Assembly (NCBI GenBank): GCA_964654695.1
Contig: CAZZKJ010000002.1
Span: 62,001 to 126,000, forward strand
DNA length: 64,000 nt
Origin: CAZZKJ01 sp964654695
Lineage (GTDB): Bacteria; Krumholzibacteriota; Krumholzibacteriia; WVZY01
Direction of reading: 5' to 3'
Shown here: in pieces, positions 53,830 to 62,549 of the stretch
How the letters are laid out: every line of letters starts with the position of its first letter
How positions within the stretch are numbered: position 1 is the stretch's first letter
Translations under genes and position numbers: made by a program
Notes under the pieces: generated by a model
What the model saw: the letters and a program-made list of their open reading frames with translations, nothing else
The model's database searches: none
What the model was told of the DNA's origin: nothing

Positions 53830-54726
53830 TTATCCGAGAAACATCATGCCCACCCCGCCTACGGCCGCCATGGCTCCAATTATCTCCCTCAGAGTCACGC
53901 GTTCGTGGAATAAGGCAACCGCCGGAGGTATTATCAGCACGGGGACAATGGACATGATCGTAGATGCAACACCCGTTTCTGTATATTGAACGGCAAGCAG
54001 CGAGAACGAAACCCCCAGAAAGGGGCCGAAAAAAGCGCCCGTATTTATAAGCGCCATTGCTTTCTTGTCTGCAAAAGCGGCTCCGACGGGGCGCCACCTG
54101 TGGAGCACGGCGAAAAGCAGCAGGAATCCGGCAATCCCCGCCAGCACTCTTATCTGGGTTGCGCCGAAGGCATCATAGTCTTCCATTCCGTACTTGCTCA
54201 AGACCAGGCCTACACTCTGTCCTATAGCTCCGCCAAATGCAAGCAGCACTCCCAGACCGGGTTTATTCAGCTTCACCTGTTTTTCCCCGGGCTTTCTTTC
54301 GAGAATCACGATCGAGATGCCTGCAATGGTAAGAGCCATACCTGCCCATTCGCTGTACGAGAGTTTTTCTCCCAGGATCAACCAGCCCATAAGCGCGGTG
54401 AAGGGCGGGACCGACGCCATTATCAGCATGGATATCCTGGCCCCTATATCGACAAATGCACGAAACAGACAGAGGTCACCCACGAGGAAACCAACCAGGC
54501 CCGACAGGACCAGCCATATCCATGCATGCGCCGACGCATCGACGGGAAATACCATGCCGCGGTAAAAAAAAGTAAAAATGGAAAGAAACACGAAACCAAT
54601 CAAAAGCCTGAGCAGATTGACGGCAAGAGATCCCACACGCTTCCCGGCCGATTCGAAGCTCAGGGCGGTTACAGTCCAGAAAACAGCGGTGAGAAGCGCG
54701 GCGGTCTCGCCGAAATGCGATGTCAT
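53830..54726 (-). CDS. EamA/DMT-superfamily transporter
   Basis: A 298-residue membrane protein with ten helices in two tandem EamA domains, each opening with an FWTVTALSFE-like or GVLLAFGGAIGQSVG segment and containing LGEKLSYSEWAG. Drug/metabolite-type transporters export amino acids, nucleotides or other small solutes; the substrate is unknown. It is convergent with the glycosyltransferase gene. Confidence 0.85.
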   Translation of the reverse strand: MTSHFGETAALLTAVFWTVTALSFESAGKRVGSLAVNLLRLLIGFVFLSIFTFFYRGMVFPVDASAHAWIWLVLSGLVGFLVGDLCLFRAFVDIGARISMLIMASVPPFTALMGWLILGEKLSYSEWAGMALTIAGISIVILERKPGEKQVKLNKPGLGVLLAFGGAIGQSVGLVLSKYGMEDYDAFGATQIRVLAGIAGFLLLFAVLHRWRPVGAAFADKKAMALINTGAFFGPFLGVSFSLLAVQYTETGVASTIMSIVPVLIIPPAVALFHERVTLREIIGAMAAVGGVGMMFLG

Positions 54727-54800
54727 ATTAAAGCCTCTAACAAGTTGAGGATAAAAGCACTAATCATTGTCAGCCGGGACGGGCACGCTGTCATTGGAGC

Positions 54801-54971
54801 ATAAAACCTAAAGAATATCAACGATTCGACGATATCAAGATTTTGTTCATATCCGGTCATATTAAAAATGCGCTGCCCGCCAGGAGCATTGCCGAAGAAG
54901 GAATCCTGTTTCTAAAAAAGCCTTTCAAAGTCCAGGAATTGGCGGGAAAGATCCGTGAAGTTCTTGATTGA
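54801..54971 (+). pseudogene. Receiver-domain remnant (C-terminal ~50 residues)
   Basis: The frame ending at TGA 54969-54971 reads DDIKILFISGHIKNALPARS, then IAEEGILFLKKPFKVQELAG and KIREVLD. This closely matches the second half of response-regulator or hybrid-kinase receiver domains: the Thr/Ser switch strand ILFISG, the conserved Lys in FLKKPF, and helix 5. The N-terminal half with the acidic pair and phospho-Asp is absent, and no start or upstream coding is seen. It looks like the tail of a deleted hybrid histidine kinase. The 54727-55039 gap contains nothing else recognised. Confidence 0.62.
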
Positions 54972-55039
54972 AAGGCTGGGGATCGGACCCTCGGGCCGTG
55001 ATGGCGGTTACTTGCAGCCAATCCGGCTGCGGCGTTCAA

Positions 55040-56077
55040 TTATTCAGGAGCGGTTCTCAAAATCTTTTCCATCTTGTTTTTATCCGCGGGGAGCAGCCCC
55101 GCGGCGGGAAGCCTTCCGGCCACCTCTACCCAACGCTTTTCAGCTTCGAACACCTCTCTGAAGTACTCCAGGGCTTTTGTTTCGTTTCCTTCCGTAAACA
55201 TCGACACCGCCGCCCAGAACTTGAGCTCTGTTACATCAGGCGCAAGTTTCATGGCCGCATAGTAAGAATCCAGAGCTGCTTTCATGTTTCCTCCGGCAAT
55301 GTTTTCGTCGCCTTCATTCATGAGATTGTAGGCTTTATTCAAGCCCATCAACCTTTTCAGCTCCCTGACGGGATGAGCATTATCCTCGACCCTAAGATCG
55401 ACGATTCGATCCCTATAGGGCGCGCCCGATGACACGGGTTTCACGATCAATATCGCCGCCGACTGGCTTCCTCTGATATCGCCGCCTTCTTTTTGCGCGG
55501 CCTCGAGGGCGGCAAGCATGCGATCGGCCAGCCCCCCCTTCGCGTTCTCGTAGGCAGCCGCCATCGCCGGCCATACGGCTTTTTTCTCCATGAGGTTGGC
55601 CTGTACGGAATACTGGGCTCCCTTTATGTGTCCGGCCTCGGCTATGCATTTCTCCCCGGTGTGAACGGCGACATTTCCTGATACATCGATCATCGCGACC
55701 TGTCTCCATTCCGGATGTTCGTCGGCTTCGAGAAGCGCCCTCAGCGCCTGTTCCGCGGTCTTGCCGGCGCGCATGAGATCCAGCCCCAATGGCCCATATG
55801 AGATTTCGGCAAGCGATTGAGTGGCCACGGCCCCCACACCTGCCTCCGCCCAGGACACCACCGATCCCACCGAAAACCAGTGCGACTGAACCGCCACTCC
55901 TATTTCCCCGCTGATCGAATCCCTGGCCACTATAGAAAAAGTGTGCACCGGTCTTTTCGATGTTTCGCCCGCTGCCGTCGATGCCCGCGACGAAATACTC
56001 ATTATTACAATTACCGTTAACATTACCAGCATCTGAATAATTAAAACCAATCCTATGCTTTTCAATTTGTTTGCCAT
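55040..56077 (-). CDS. DUF1028-family exported protein with TPR-like tail
   Basis: A 345-residue exported protein. After a signal segment (about 6-30) comes the DUF1028 Ntn-hydrolase-like domain: HTFSIVARDSISGEIGVAVQ, GVGAVATQSLAEISYGPLGL and a central GGLADRMLAALEAAQKEGGD region. The last 100 residues (LMNEGDENIAGGNMKAALDS, ALEYFREVFEAEKRWVEV) resemble tetratricopeptide helices. The family is uncharacterised biochemically. GGAGG is well spaced before the ATG. It is divergent from peptidase T. Confidence 0.83.
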   Translation of the reverse strand: MANKLKSIGLVLIIQMLVMLTVIVIMSISSRASTAAGETSKRPVHTFSIVARDSISGEIGVAVQSHWFSVGSVVSWAEAGVGAVATQSLAEISYGPLGLDLMRAGKTAEQALRALLEADEHPEWRQVAMIDVSGNVAVHTGEKCIAEAGHIKGAQYSVQANLMEKKAVWPAMAAAYENAKGGLADRMLAALEAAQKEGGDIRGSQSAAILIVKPVSSGAPYRDRIVDLRVEDNAHPVRELKRLMGLNKAYNLMNEGDENIAGGNMKAALDSYYAAMKLAPDVTELKFWAAVSMFTEGNETKALEYFREVFEAEKRWVEVAGRLPAAGLLPADKNKMEKILRTAPE

Positions 56078-56232
56078 GGCACATGCACCTCCGCTCGAAA
56101 GTACTGCGTTTGGAATTGACTGACGCCGGTCATGGTAGTACTATTCTGCTTCCATGGCCGCTTTTTCAGGCCAAGGATACTTTTTCCCGCTCGATAGCGC
56201 CAGAAAATACTCTGCCAAAGGAAGGAGTTCCA

Positions 56233-57498
56233 ATGCCGTTCAACCCTCCAAAAGAAACCGTCCTCGACCGTTTTCTGCGGTACGTAAAGATAGATACGCA
56301 GTCAAAAGAAGATGTGGAGACTTTTCCCAGCACCGAAAAACAATTGGTCCTCAGCCGCCTGCTGGTCGAAGAGCTCAAAGCCATGGGCATCGACGGCGCC
56401 TCGCTCGATGATAAGGGATATGTTTTCGCAACAATACCGCCGAATCCCGATCGACCGCCCCTGTCCGCGGCTCCGGTCATTGGATTCATCGCGCATGTCG
56501 ATACTTCCCCGGCCGTAAGCGGCACCGGGGTAAAACCCATCGTTCATAAAAGTTACGGCGGCGGTGATATAACGCTCCCGGCCGACAAAAGCCAGACCAT
56601 CAAGGTGGCCGAATATCCCAATCTCAAGAATTATAAGGGCATGGATATCGTTACCAGCGACGGCACTACGCTGTTAGGCGCGGATAACAAGGCCGGCGTC
56701 GCGGAAATCATGACGGCCGTCGATGTCTTGATTCGGAATCCGGAAGTAAAACACGGCACCTTGAAAATCGGCTTCACGCCGGACGAAGAAGTGGGAAACG
56801 GTACGAAGTTTTTTAATGTCGAGGCGTTCGGAGCCGATTTTGCATATACCGTCGACGGAGGTCCGCTCGGAGACATCGAGTTCGAGACATTCAATGCATT
56901 CGCGGCAGTTTTCAAAATCGAAGGCATAGGAGTTCATCCCGGTTACGCGAAAAACAAACTGGTCAACGCAATAAGGATAGCGGCGGAATTAATAAAGAGG
57001 CTCCCGCAGGATATGAGCCCGGAAGCAACCGAAGACCGCCAGGGCTATATTCATCCGTACGTAATCGAAGGACAAAATGAACAGGTTTCGATCAAGCTTC
57101 TGCTGAGGGATTTTGAAATGTCCCAAATTGAAAAACAAAAAACTCTGCTCGAGAATATCAAGCAAGAAATGGAAGAGCTTTATCCTAAATGCAAAATCTC
57201 CCTCGAAGTTCAGGAATCCTACCGCAACATGCGCTATAAAATTGAAGAAGAACCCCGCCTGGTTGAATACGCGGAAGAAGCCATAAAAAGATCGGACGTC
57301 GAGCCCAACCACCCGCTGGTGCGCGGCGGAACCGACGGCGCGACGCTGTCCTACAAAGGGCTTCTGACCCCCAACCTGTTCACGGGCGGAGAGGCTTTTC
57401 ACAGCAAAATAGAATGGGTGCCGGTGCAGGTAATGGAAAAATCAGTGGAAGTAATCGTAAACCTCGCTGCAATCTGGGCGGAAAAAACCTCAGGATAG
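56233..57498 (+). CDS. pepT: Peptidase T (tripeptide aminopeptidase)
   Basis: M20-family zinc aminopeptidase that removes the N-terminal residue of tripeptides in the cytoplasm. Motifs are IAHVDTSP (metal His/Asp), LLGADNKAGVAEI (bridging Asp), TPDEEVGNG (general base Glu and metal Glu), and VRGGTDGATLSYKGL with GEAFHSKIEW near the end (last His). At 421 residues it is normal. The start is the ATG at 56233 with AAGGAG upstream; the frame is open to 56071 but without a ribosome site. Confidence 0.95.
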   Translation: MPFNPPKETVLDRFLRYVKIDTQSKEDVETFPSTEKQLVLSRLLVEELKAMGIDGASLDDKGYVFATIPPNPDRPPLSAAPVIGFIAHVDTSPAVSGTGVKPIVHKSYGGGDITLPADKSQTIKVAEYPNLKNYKGMDIVTSDGTTLLGADNKAGVAEIMTAVDVLIRNPEVKHGTLKIGFTPDEEVGNGTKFFNVEAFGADFAYTVDGGPLGDIEFETFNAFAAVFKIEGIGVHPGYAKNKLVNAIRIAAELIKRLPQDMSPEATEDRQGYIHPYVIEGQNEQVSIKLLLRDFEMSQIEKQKTLLENIKQEMEELYPKCKISLEVQESYRNMRYKIEEEPRLVEYAEEAIKRSDVEPNHPLVRGGTDGATLSYKGLLTPNLFTGGEAFHSKIEWVPVQVMEKSVEVIVNLAAIWAEKTSG

Positions 57499-57500
57499 AA

Positions 57501-58007
57501 TCATTTCGAGGTATCGTTCTCGATTTCAACCAGCAGGTCGCCGAAAGCAACCTGGTCGCCAACCGAACATTTGACGCTTTTTACCGTGCCCCCTACCGGG
57601 GCTGCGATTTCATTTTGCATTTTCATGGATTCGATAACGATCACGGCGTCTCCCGCTTCGACTTTATCACCCTTGGAGATGTTGACTGCAACGATGCTTC
57701 CAGGCATTGGAGATTCCACGGAACCGTTTCCATGACCGTCTCCGCGCGAAGATCCAGCGGCGCCGTCATCAGTTACCGTTTCAATCATGTAGTCCAGGCC
57801 GCCGATTGCAAGATGCCGTCCCGATTCGTTTTTCGATAATACGGCTTCGAAAGAACGGTTGTTCATTATAAAACTCACCATATTTGCTTCGACAATGCCG
57901 GTTTTTACCTCGTACTTTTCCCCGTCCAGTAAAAACATGTACGAATCTTTTTTTTTCTCGACAGTGATTATCTTCTCTATGCCTTTTATGGTTATCGACA
58001 GCTCCAT
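57501..58007 (-). CDS. Biotin carboxyl carrier domain protein
   Basis: Biotinylated carrier for an acyl-CoA carboxylase. The C-terminal 75 residues form the biotinyl domain with the biotin-accepting Lys in IESMKMQNE (about 129). The N-terminal half (IKGIEKIITVEKKKDS, IVEANMVSFIMNNR) is a beta-rich linker domain, as in other separate BCCPs of propionyl/methylcrotonyl-type carboxylases. The start overlaps the spacer of the biotin carboxylase gene (2 bases between stop and ATG), so both are made together. Last gene of the carboxylase operon. Confidence 0.88.
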   Translation of the reverse strand: MELSITIKGIEKIITVEKKKDSYMFLLDGEKYEVKTGIVEANMVSFIMNNRSFEAVLSKNESGRHLAIGGLDYMIETVTDDGAAGSSRGDGHGNGSVESPMPGSIVAVNISKGDKVEAGDAVIVIESMKMQNEIAAPVGGTVKSVKCSVGDQVAFGDLLVEIENDTSK

Positions 58008-58009
58008 TG

Positions 58010-59506
58010 TTACCCACCGCCCCCTATTTCCCATTGCCCAATTTCCTGCCAGGGAGTGGCCTCGGGAATGGAACCGGTACGGGAACCGCGTCCCTGCTCC
58101 GCAAGCTCGAAGAGCGCTGCGGCAATAAAAGCCTCCTTCGGCGCTTCTTTTTCGACAACAGCCGTCAATTCATCCTTGTGGAGCTCGAAAAAATCCGTGC
58201 GTATTTCGCCTTTTATAAAATCATCATTCATGAGAAGTTTCTTGTGAAGAGTTATCGAACTGTTGACTCCGTGAATAACGTACTCATTCAACGCAAGCAG
58301 CATCCTGCGCCGGGCGGCCTCACGGTCTTCGCCCCAAGCAACCAGTTTGGACAGGATGGGATCATAATACGGGCTGACCTCCCATCCTTCGTAAATACCG
58401 CTGTCGTTTCTTATCCCGGGCCCCACGGGTTCGCGCAGCAGCCGGATCTTGCCGCATGAGGGAATGAAATTGCGGGCCGCATCCTCCGCATAGATTCTGC
58501 ACTCGATCGCATGCCCGGTCTGCGAAATATCCTGCTGACCGAAATTCAGTTCCTCGCCGCCGGCAATTCTAATCTGCCATTTTACCAGGTCGATTCCGGT
58601 CGTCATTTCGGTTATGGGATGCTCCACCTGGATTCTTGTGTTCATTTCGAGGAAATAAAAATTCTTATCGCCGTCGACCATGAACTCAACGGTTCCCGCA
58701 TTTATATATCCGACGGCGCGGGCGGTTTTAACCGCCGCTTCGCCCATTTTTGTCCTCATATCCGTATCCAGGAAAATACACGGTGTTTCCTCCAGAACTT
58801 TTTGATGGCGGCGCTGAATTGAGCATTCCCTTTCGTGGAGATGCACCGCGCGACCGGTGCTGTCGGCAAGTATCTGGAACTCCACGTGCCTTGGATTCTT
58901 GATGGCTTTCTCGATATAAACCGTGCCGTCACCGAATGCGGAACGGGCTTCGCCGATAGCTTCGCGGGTCATTAATTCGAGCTTCTTCCTGTCCCTTACC
59001 AGCCGCATTCCCTTGCCGCCGCCCCCGGCCGAGGCTTTTATAAATATGTCGCCCTTTATTTTTGAAGCCGCCGCAATCACCTCGTCCGCTTTATCGCTGC
59101 CTTCGAGCATGCCGGGAATGATGGGGACGCCGGCCTCTTTCATTATTTTTCTCGCCTGGAGTTTGCTGCCCATCGTTCGAATGACCTTGGACGGAGGCCC
59201 TATGAACGTAATTCCTTCTTTCTCCAACAGCGCGGCAAAAGCATCGTTTTCCGCTAGAAATCCATAACCCGGATGGACGGCGTCGCATCCGGTCCGGCGC
59301 GCGGCATCAAGCACGGCGTTCATATTCAAATAGCTTTCAAGAGGAGCCGGCGGACCTATGCATACGGCCTCATCGGCAAGACGGACGTGCAGGCCGAGCC
59401 TGTCCGTTTCCGAAAAAACCGCCACGGATGGAATTCCCAGTTCCCGGCAGGCCCTGATCACACGGACCGCTATTTCACCCCGGTTTGCAACCAGCACTTT
59501 TTGCAA
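58010..59506 (-). CDS. Acyl-CoA carboxylase, biotin carboxylase subunit
   Basis: ATP-dependent carboxylation of carrier-bound biotin. The ATP-grasp enzyme shows ANRGEIAVRVIRACRELGI (5-23), SAGGGGKGMRLV (glycine-rich ATP loop, about 165-176), YFLEMNTRIQVEHP (metal-binding Glu, about 286-299) and IECRIYAEDA. At 498 residues it lacks a fused biotin domain, which is encoded separately by the next gene. It starts with TTG, with GGAAGGA six bases upstream and the enoyl-CoA hydratase stop three bases away. With the carboxyltransferase it forms an MCC/PCC-type enzyme. Confidence 0.93.
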   Translation of the reverse strand: MQKVLVANRGEIAVRVIRACRELGIPSVAVFSETDRLGLHVRLADEAVCIGPPAPLESYLNMNAVLDAARRTGCDAVHPGYGFLAENDAFAALLEKEGITFIGPPSKVIRTMGSKLQARKIMKEAGVPIIPGMLEGSDKADEVIAAASKIKGDIFIKASAGGGGKGMRLVRDRKKLELMTREAIGEARSAFGDGTVYIEKAIKNPRHVEFQILADSTGRAVHLHERECSIQRRHQKVLEETPCIFLDTDMRTKMGEAAVKTARAVGYINAGTVEFMVDGDKNFYFLEMNTRIQVEHPITEMTTGIDLVKWQIRIAGGEELNFGQQDISQTGHAIECRIYAEDAARNFIPSCGKIRLLREPVGPGIRNDSGIYEGWEVSPYYDPILSKLVAWGEDREAARRRMLLALNEYVIHGVNSSITLHKKLLMNDDFIKGEIRTDFFELHKDELTAVVEKEAPKEAFIAAALFELAEQGRGSRTGSIPEATPWQEIGQWEIGGGG

Positions 59507-59509
59507 TAT

Positions 59510-60298
59510 TTATCCTTCCGACTTGTCCCATGCAGGCCGGCGCTTATCGAAAAAAGCTCTTATGCCTTCCTGTCCTTCGGCGGATATCCTCAAATCCGCA
59601 ATCAGCCGTGCAGTGTATTCCTTGAGTTCTGAAATACTTTCCATAGAGGACCGGGCGATCAGCTCCTTGCATGATTTCACCGCCTCAGGTCCGCACCTGA
59701 GCAAATTCCCGGTACGTTTATTAACCTCCCCGTCCAGGGCGCCGGGATCAACGACGGTATTTACCAATCCCATTTGCTCGGCTTTAGCGGAATCGAACCT
59801 GGAGCCGGTCAGAAAATACTCGCGGGCATTCTTCTCGCCTATTCTTCGGATTACATACGGCGCGATACACGAGGGCACAAGCCCCAGGCGAACTTCACTC
59901 AACGAAAAAACCGCGTTCGTTCCCGCCACCGCAATATCGCACGCAGCCACCAGGCCTACGCCGCCGCCTATAGCAGGTCCGTTCACTCGGGCGATGGTGG
60001 CGCCGGGGAAATTATAGAGGACTTCCAAAAGTTCCGCCAGCCGCCGCGCATCTTCCAGGTTCTCTTCATAATCAAATCCCGCCATCCGCTTCATCCAGTG
60101 CAAATCCGCCCCGGCGCAAAATGTTTCTCCCCCGCCGGTGAGGATCAACACGCGCATTCCGGCGGCGGCCAAATCAGCGAGCGCCCGAATGAGCTCGGCG
60201 ATAAGAACATCGTCAAAAGCGTTTCTTACTTCCGTCCGGGACAGCTTCACGGTAGCGGTGAATTCTGTCTTTGTAATCTTCAAGGTTTTAAACTGCAT
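59510..60298 (-). CDS. Enoyl-CoA hydratase/isomerase family protein (LiuC-like)
   Basis: Crotonase-fold enzyme of 262 residues. The oxyanion-hole segments are GGGETFCAGADLHWMKRMAG (about 55-74) and ARVNGPAIGGGVGLVAACDI (about 104-123), and SEVRLGLVPSCIAPYVIRRI carries the second catalytic region. In this operon, between carboxyltransferase and biotin carboxylase subunits, it fits methylglutaconyl-CoA hydratase of leucine degradation, though other hydratases are possible. GGAGAAG precedes the ATG. Confidence 0.9.
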   Translation of the reverse strand: MQFKTLKITKTEFTATVKLSRTEVRNAFDDVLIAELIRALADLAAAGMRVLILTGGGETFCAGADLHWMKRMAGFDYEENLEDARRLAELLEVLYNFPGATIARVNGPAIGGGVGLVAACDIAVAGTNAVFSLSEVRLGLVPSCIAPYVIRRIGEKNAREYFLTGSRFDSAKAEQMGLVNTVVDPGALDGEVNKRTGNLLRCGPEAVKSCKELIARSSMESISELKEYTARLIADLRISAEGQEGIRAFFDKRRPAWDKSEG

Positions 60299-60370
60299 GA
60301 TTCTTCTCCGAAAATATCCTAAGGAAACACCGGAGACCGCCGTCCCCCGGAAACCGAAAAGCCTGGAGCA

Positions 60371-61978
60371 TTACATCCTGAATACTCCGAATTCATGGTC
60401 GGGAATCGGCGTATTGAGCGACATACTCATTGCCAGAGACAGGGCATTACGCGTGTCGAGAGGCTCTATGATGCCGTCATCCCACAGTCTGGCCGTCGCA
60501 TAATAGGCGCTGCCCTCTTCCGAATATTTCTGCAATATGGGGGCTTTGAACTTCTCCTCCTCTTCGCTCGTCATCTTCTTGCCCTCGGCTTTGAGCGCGG
60601 CTTTTTTCACCGCGGCAAGCACGTCTGCAGCCTGCTCCCCGCCCATCACCGAGATCTTCGAATTGGGCCACATCCATAGCAGTCTCGGGAGGTATCCCCG
60701 CCCGCACATTGCGTAGTTGCCCGCCCCGTGCGAGCCGCCCACAATCACGGTAAAACGGGGAACCTGCGCATTGGCCACGGCATGAACCATCTTCGCTCCG
60801 TCCTTGGCGATGCCGCCGTGTTCGAATTCCTTGCCCACGATGAATCCGGTTATATTCTGCAGGAAAAGAAGCGGAATCTTGCGCACCGCGCACAGAGAAA
60901 CGAAATGAGCTCCTTTTTGCGCGCTCTCGGCAAAGAGCACCCCGTTGTTGGCAACAATTCCGACGGGATAGCCCATGATCTTCGCGAATCCCGTCACCAA
61001 GGTGGTTCCATAAAGAGACTTGAACTCGTGAAAACGGCTGCCGTCCACTATACGGGCAATAATCTCTTTCATATCGAACTGCCTGGTCAGGTCGCGGGGC
61101 AGTATTCCGTATATCTCATCCGGATCGCATGCCGGTGTCTCCGGCTCGGAGCGTTCGAGAAAATGTTTTTGCTGCGGGGGAAAATTCTCAGCGATGTTCC
61201 TCAGGATCTGGATTGCGTGTTCGTCATCATGAGCATAATGATCCGACACGCCCGATATCCTGCAGTGTACATCCGCGCCCCCCAGTTCCTCGGGGGTAAC
61301 GTCCGCGCCCGTGGCCGCTTTTACCAGCGGAGGGCCCCCTATGAATATGGTTCCCTCGCCTTTTACGATTATCGTTTCATCGCTCATAGCGGGAACGTAC
61401 GCCCCACCGGCCGTGCATGAGCCCATTACCGCGGACACCTGCGGGATTCCGAGCGCGCTCAGGCGGGCCTGATTGTAAAAAATTCTTCCGAAATGTTCCT
61501 TGTCGGGAAATACTCCGTCCTGCAGCGGCAAGAAAACACCGCCCGAATCCACCAGGTAAATGCACGGAAGCCTGTTTTCTAGCGCTATTTCCTGGGCGCG
61601 GACATGCTTGGCCACGGTTATGGGGAAATACGTCCCGCCCTTGACGGTGGCATCGTTTGCTATAACTAGCACTTCCCTGCCGGCCACGATACCTACGCCG
61701 GTGATTATGCCCGCGCACGGCGCGGCACCATCGTACATCCCATTAGCGGCAAGAGCGCTGAATTCGAGAAAGGGAGTGTTTTTATCGAAAAGCTTCCCGA
61801 GCCGTTCCCTGGCCGTCAGCTTTCCGCGGGCCTTGTGCTTGTCTACGGCTTTCTTGGGCCCACCGTTTTTTACGCGTTCAATTAGAGCGCGAAATTCCTC
61901 CACCTTTTTCTTGTTGTATGAATAATTTTCCTTGAACTCCGCGCTGGACGTATTGATTTTGGATTCGATTTTGTACAT
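60371..61978 (-). CDS. Acyl-CoA carboxylase carboxyltransferase subunit (MccB-like)
   Basis: Carboxyltransferase of a methylcrotonyl/propionyl-type acyl-CoA carboxylase, 535 residues. Both crotonase-like halves are present: SGGVFLPLQDGVFPDKEHFG and SCTAGGAYVPAMSDETIIVK in the first, NITGFIVGKEFEHGGIAKDG and GRGYLPRLLWMWPNSKISVM in the second. FVSLCAVRKIPLLFLQNITG resembles MccB rather than PccB. The start at ATG 61978 follows GGGAGAAAG; the frame is open to 62005. It is first of the operon, with hairpin copy R5 just upstream. Confidence 0.92.
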   Translation of the reverse strand: MYKIESKINTSSAEFKENYSYNKKKVEEFRALIERVKNGGPKKAVDKHKARGKLTARERLGKLFDKNTPFLEFSALAANGMYDGAAPCAGIITGVGIVAGREVLVIANDATVKGGTYFPITVAKHVRAQEIALENRLPCIYLVDSGGVFLPLQDGVFPDKEHFGRIFYNQARLSALGIPQVSAVMGSCTAGGAYVPAMSDETIIVKGEGTIFIGGPPLVKAATGADVTPEELGGADVHCRISGVSDHYAHDDEHAIQILRNIAENFPPQQKHFLERSEPETPACDPDEIYGILPRDLTRQFDMKEIIARIVDGSRFHEFKSLYGTTLVTGFAKIMGYPVGIVANNGVLFAESAQKGAHFVSLCAVRKIPLLFLQNITGFIVGKEFEHGGIAKDGAKMVHAVANAQVPRFTVIVGGSHGAGNYAMCGRGYLPRLLWMWPNSKISVMGGEQAADVLAAVKKAALKAEGKKMTSEEEEKFKAPILQKYSEEGSAYYATARLWDDGIIEPLDTRNALSLAMSMSLNTPIPDHEFGVFRM

Positions 61979-62031
61979 GCTGCCGGCTTTCTCCCAAGGC
62001 CGCAAGCGGCGTGCGATTGTTATTTGTTGAG

Positions 62032-62115
62032 TGGCGCGCGGGTCCTGTCACCGATCACCCCTGTGCTCGTGAAAAACCTGCGCCGCAGGGGCCCCATCGA
62101 TGCCACCCGCGCTTG
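62032..62115 (-). repeat. Dispersed hairpin repeat, copy R5
   Basis: Minus-strand copy between the DUF35 gene and the carboxyltransferase operon. Read on the - strand: outer arms GCGCGGGT and ACCCGCGC, middle ATCGAT and ATCGGT (one U-G pair), inner CCCCTG and CAGGGG, the last pair changed on both sides compared with R2 and R3. Loop GTTTTTCACGAGCA is kept. Its orientation matches the flanking genes. Confidence 0.75.
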
Positions 62116-62158
62116 CTCGATATGAATAAAATCCCTGTATGCGAAAATTTGTTTTTCG

Positions 62159-62548
62159 CTACGCGGGAACGGCTTTGTAGCCGTAACAAATAATACCCGA
62201 TTCACCGGCTTTTTGCAGTTTTCTGAACTCGAGCCTGACCGGCATTCCGATTTTGATCTCGTCCGCGGAACAGTCCGCGACCTGCGCGGTTATCTTCACG
62301 CCGCCCAGGTCTATTATACCCGCCACGAAAGGAGCCTCGTCGGAAAAGTTGGGGGCGGGGGTGTGAATGACCGTGTGCGAAACAATCCTGCCTTCAGAAG
62401 GAAGTCTGACTGTTACAAATTCTTCTTTGCCGCATTCATCGCACACCAGTCTTGGAGGGAAGAATATCTTACCGCATCCGCAGCACTTTCCGGCTTCCAG
62501 GCGGTATCTCTGCGGAACTTCTCTCCAGTATTTTGCAGGTGTAAGCAT
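62159..62548 (-). CDS. DUF35/OB-fold zinc-ribbon protein, thiolase partner
   Basis: A 129-residue small protein with an N-terminal zinc ribbon (KCCGCGKIFFPPRLVCDECG, four Cys at about 22-39) and a C-terminal OB fold (VRLPSEGRIVSHTVIHTPAP). Such proteins bind or scaffold thiolase-like and MaoC enzymes in CoA chemistry. It starts one base after the stop of the SCP-x-type thiolase gene, which is its probable partner. Copy R5 follows it. Confidence 0.9.
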   Translation of the reverse strand: MLTPAKYWREVPQRYRLEAGKCCGCGKIFFPPRLVCDECGKEEFVTVRLPSEGRIVSHTVIHTPAPNFSDEAPFVAGIIDLGGVKITAQVADCSADEIKIGMPVRLEFRKLQKAGESGIICYGYKAVPA

Positions 62549-62549
62549 T

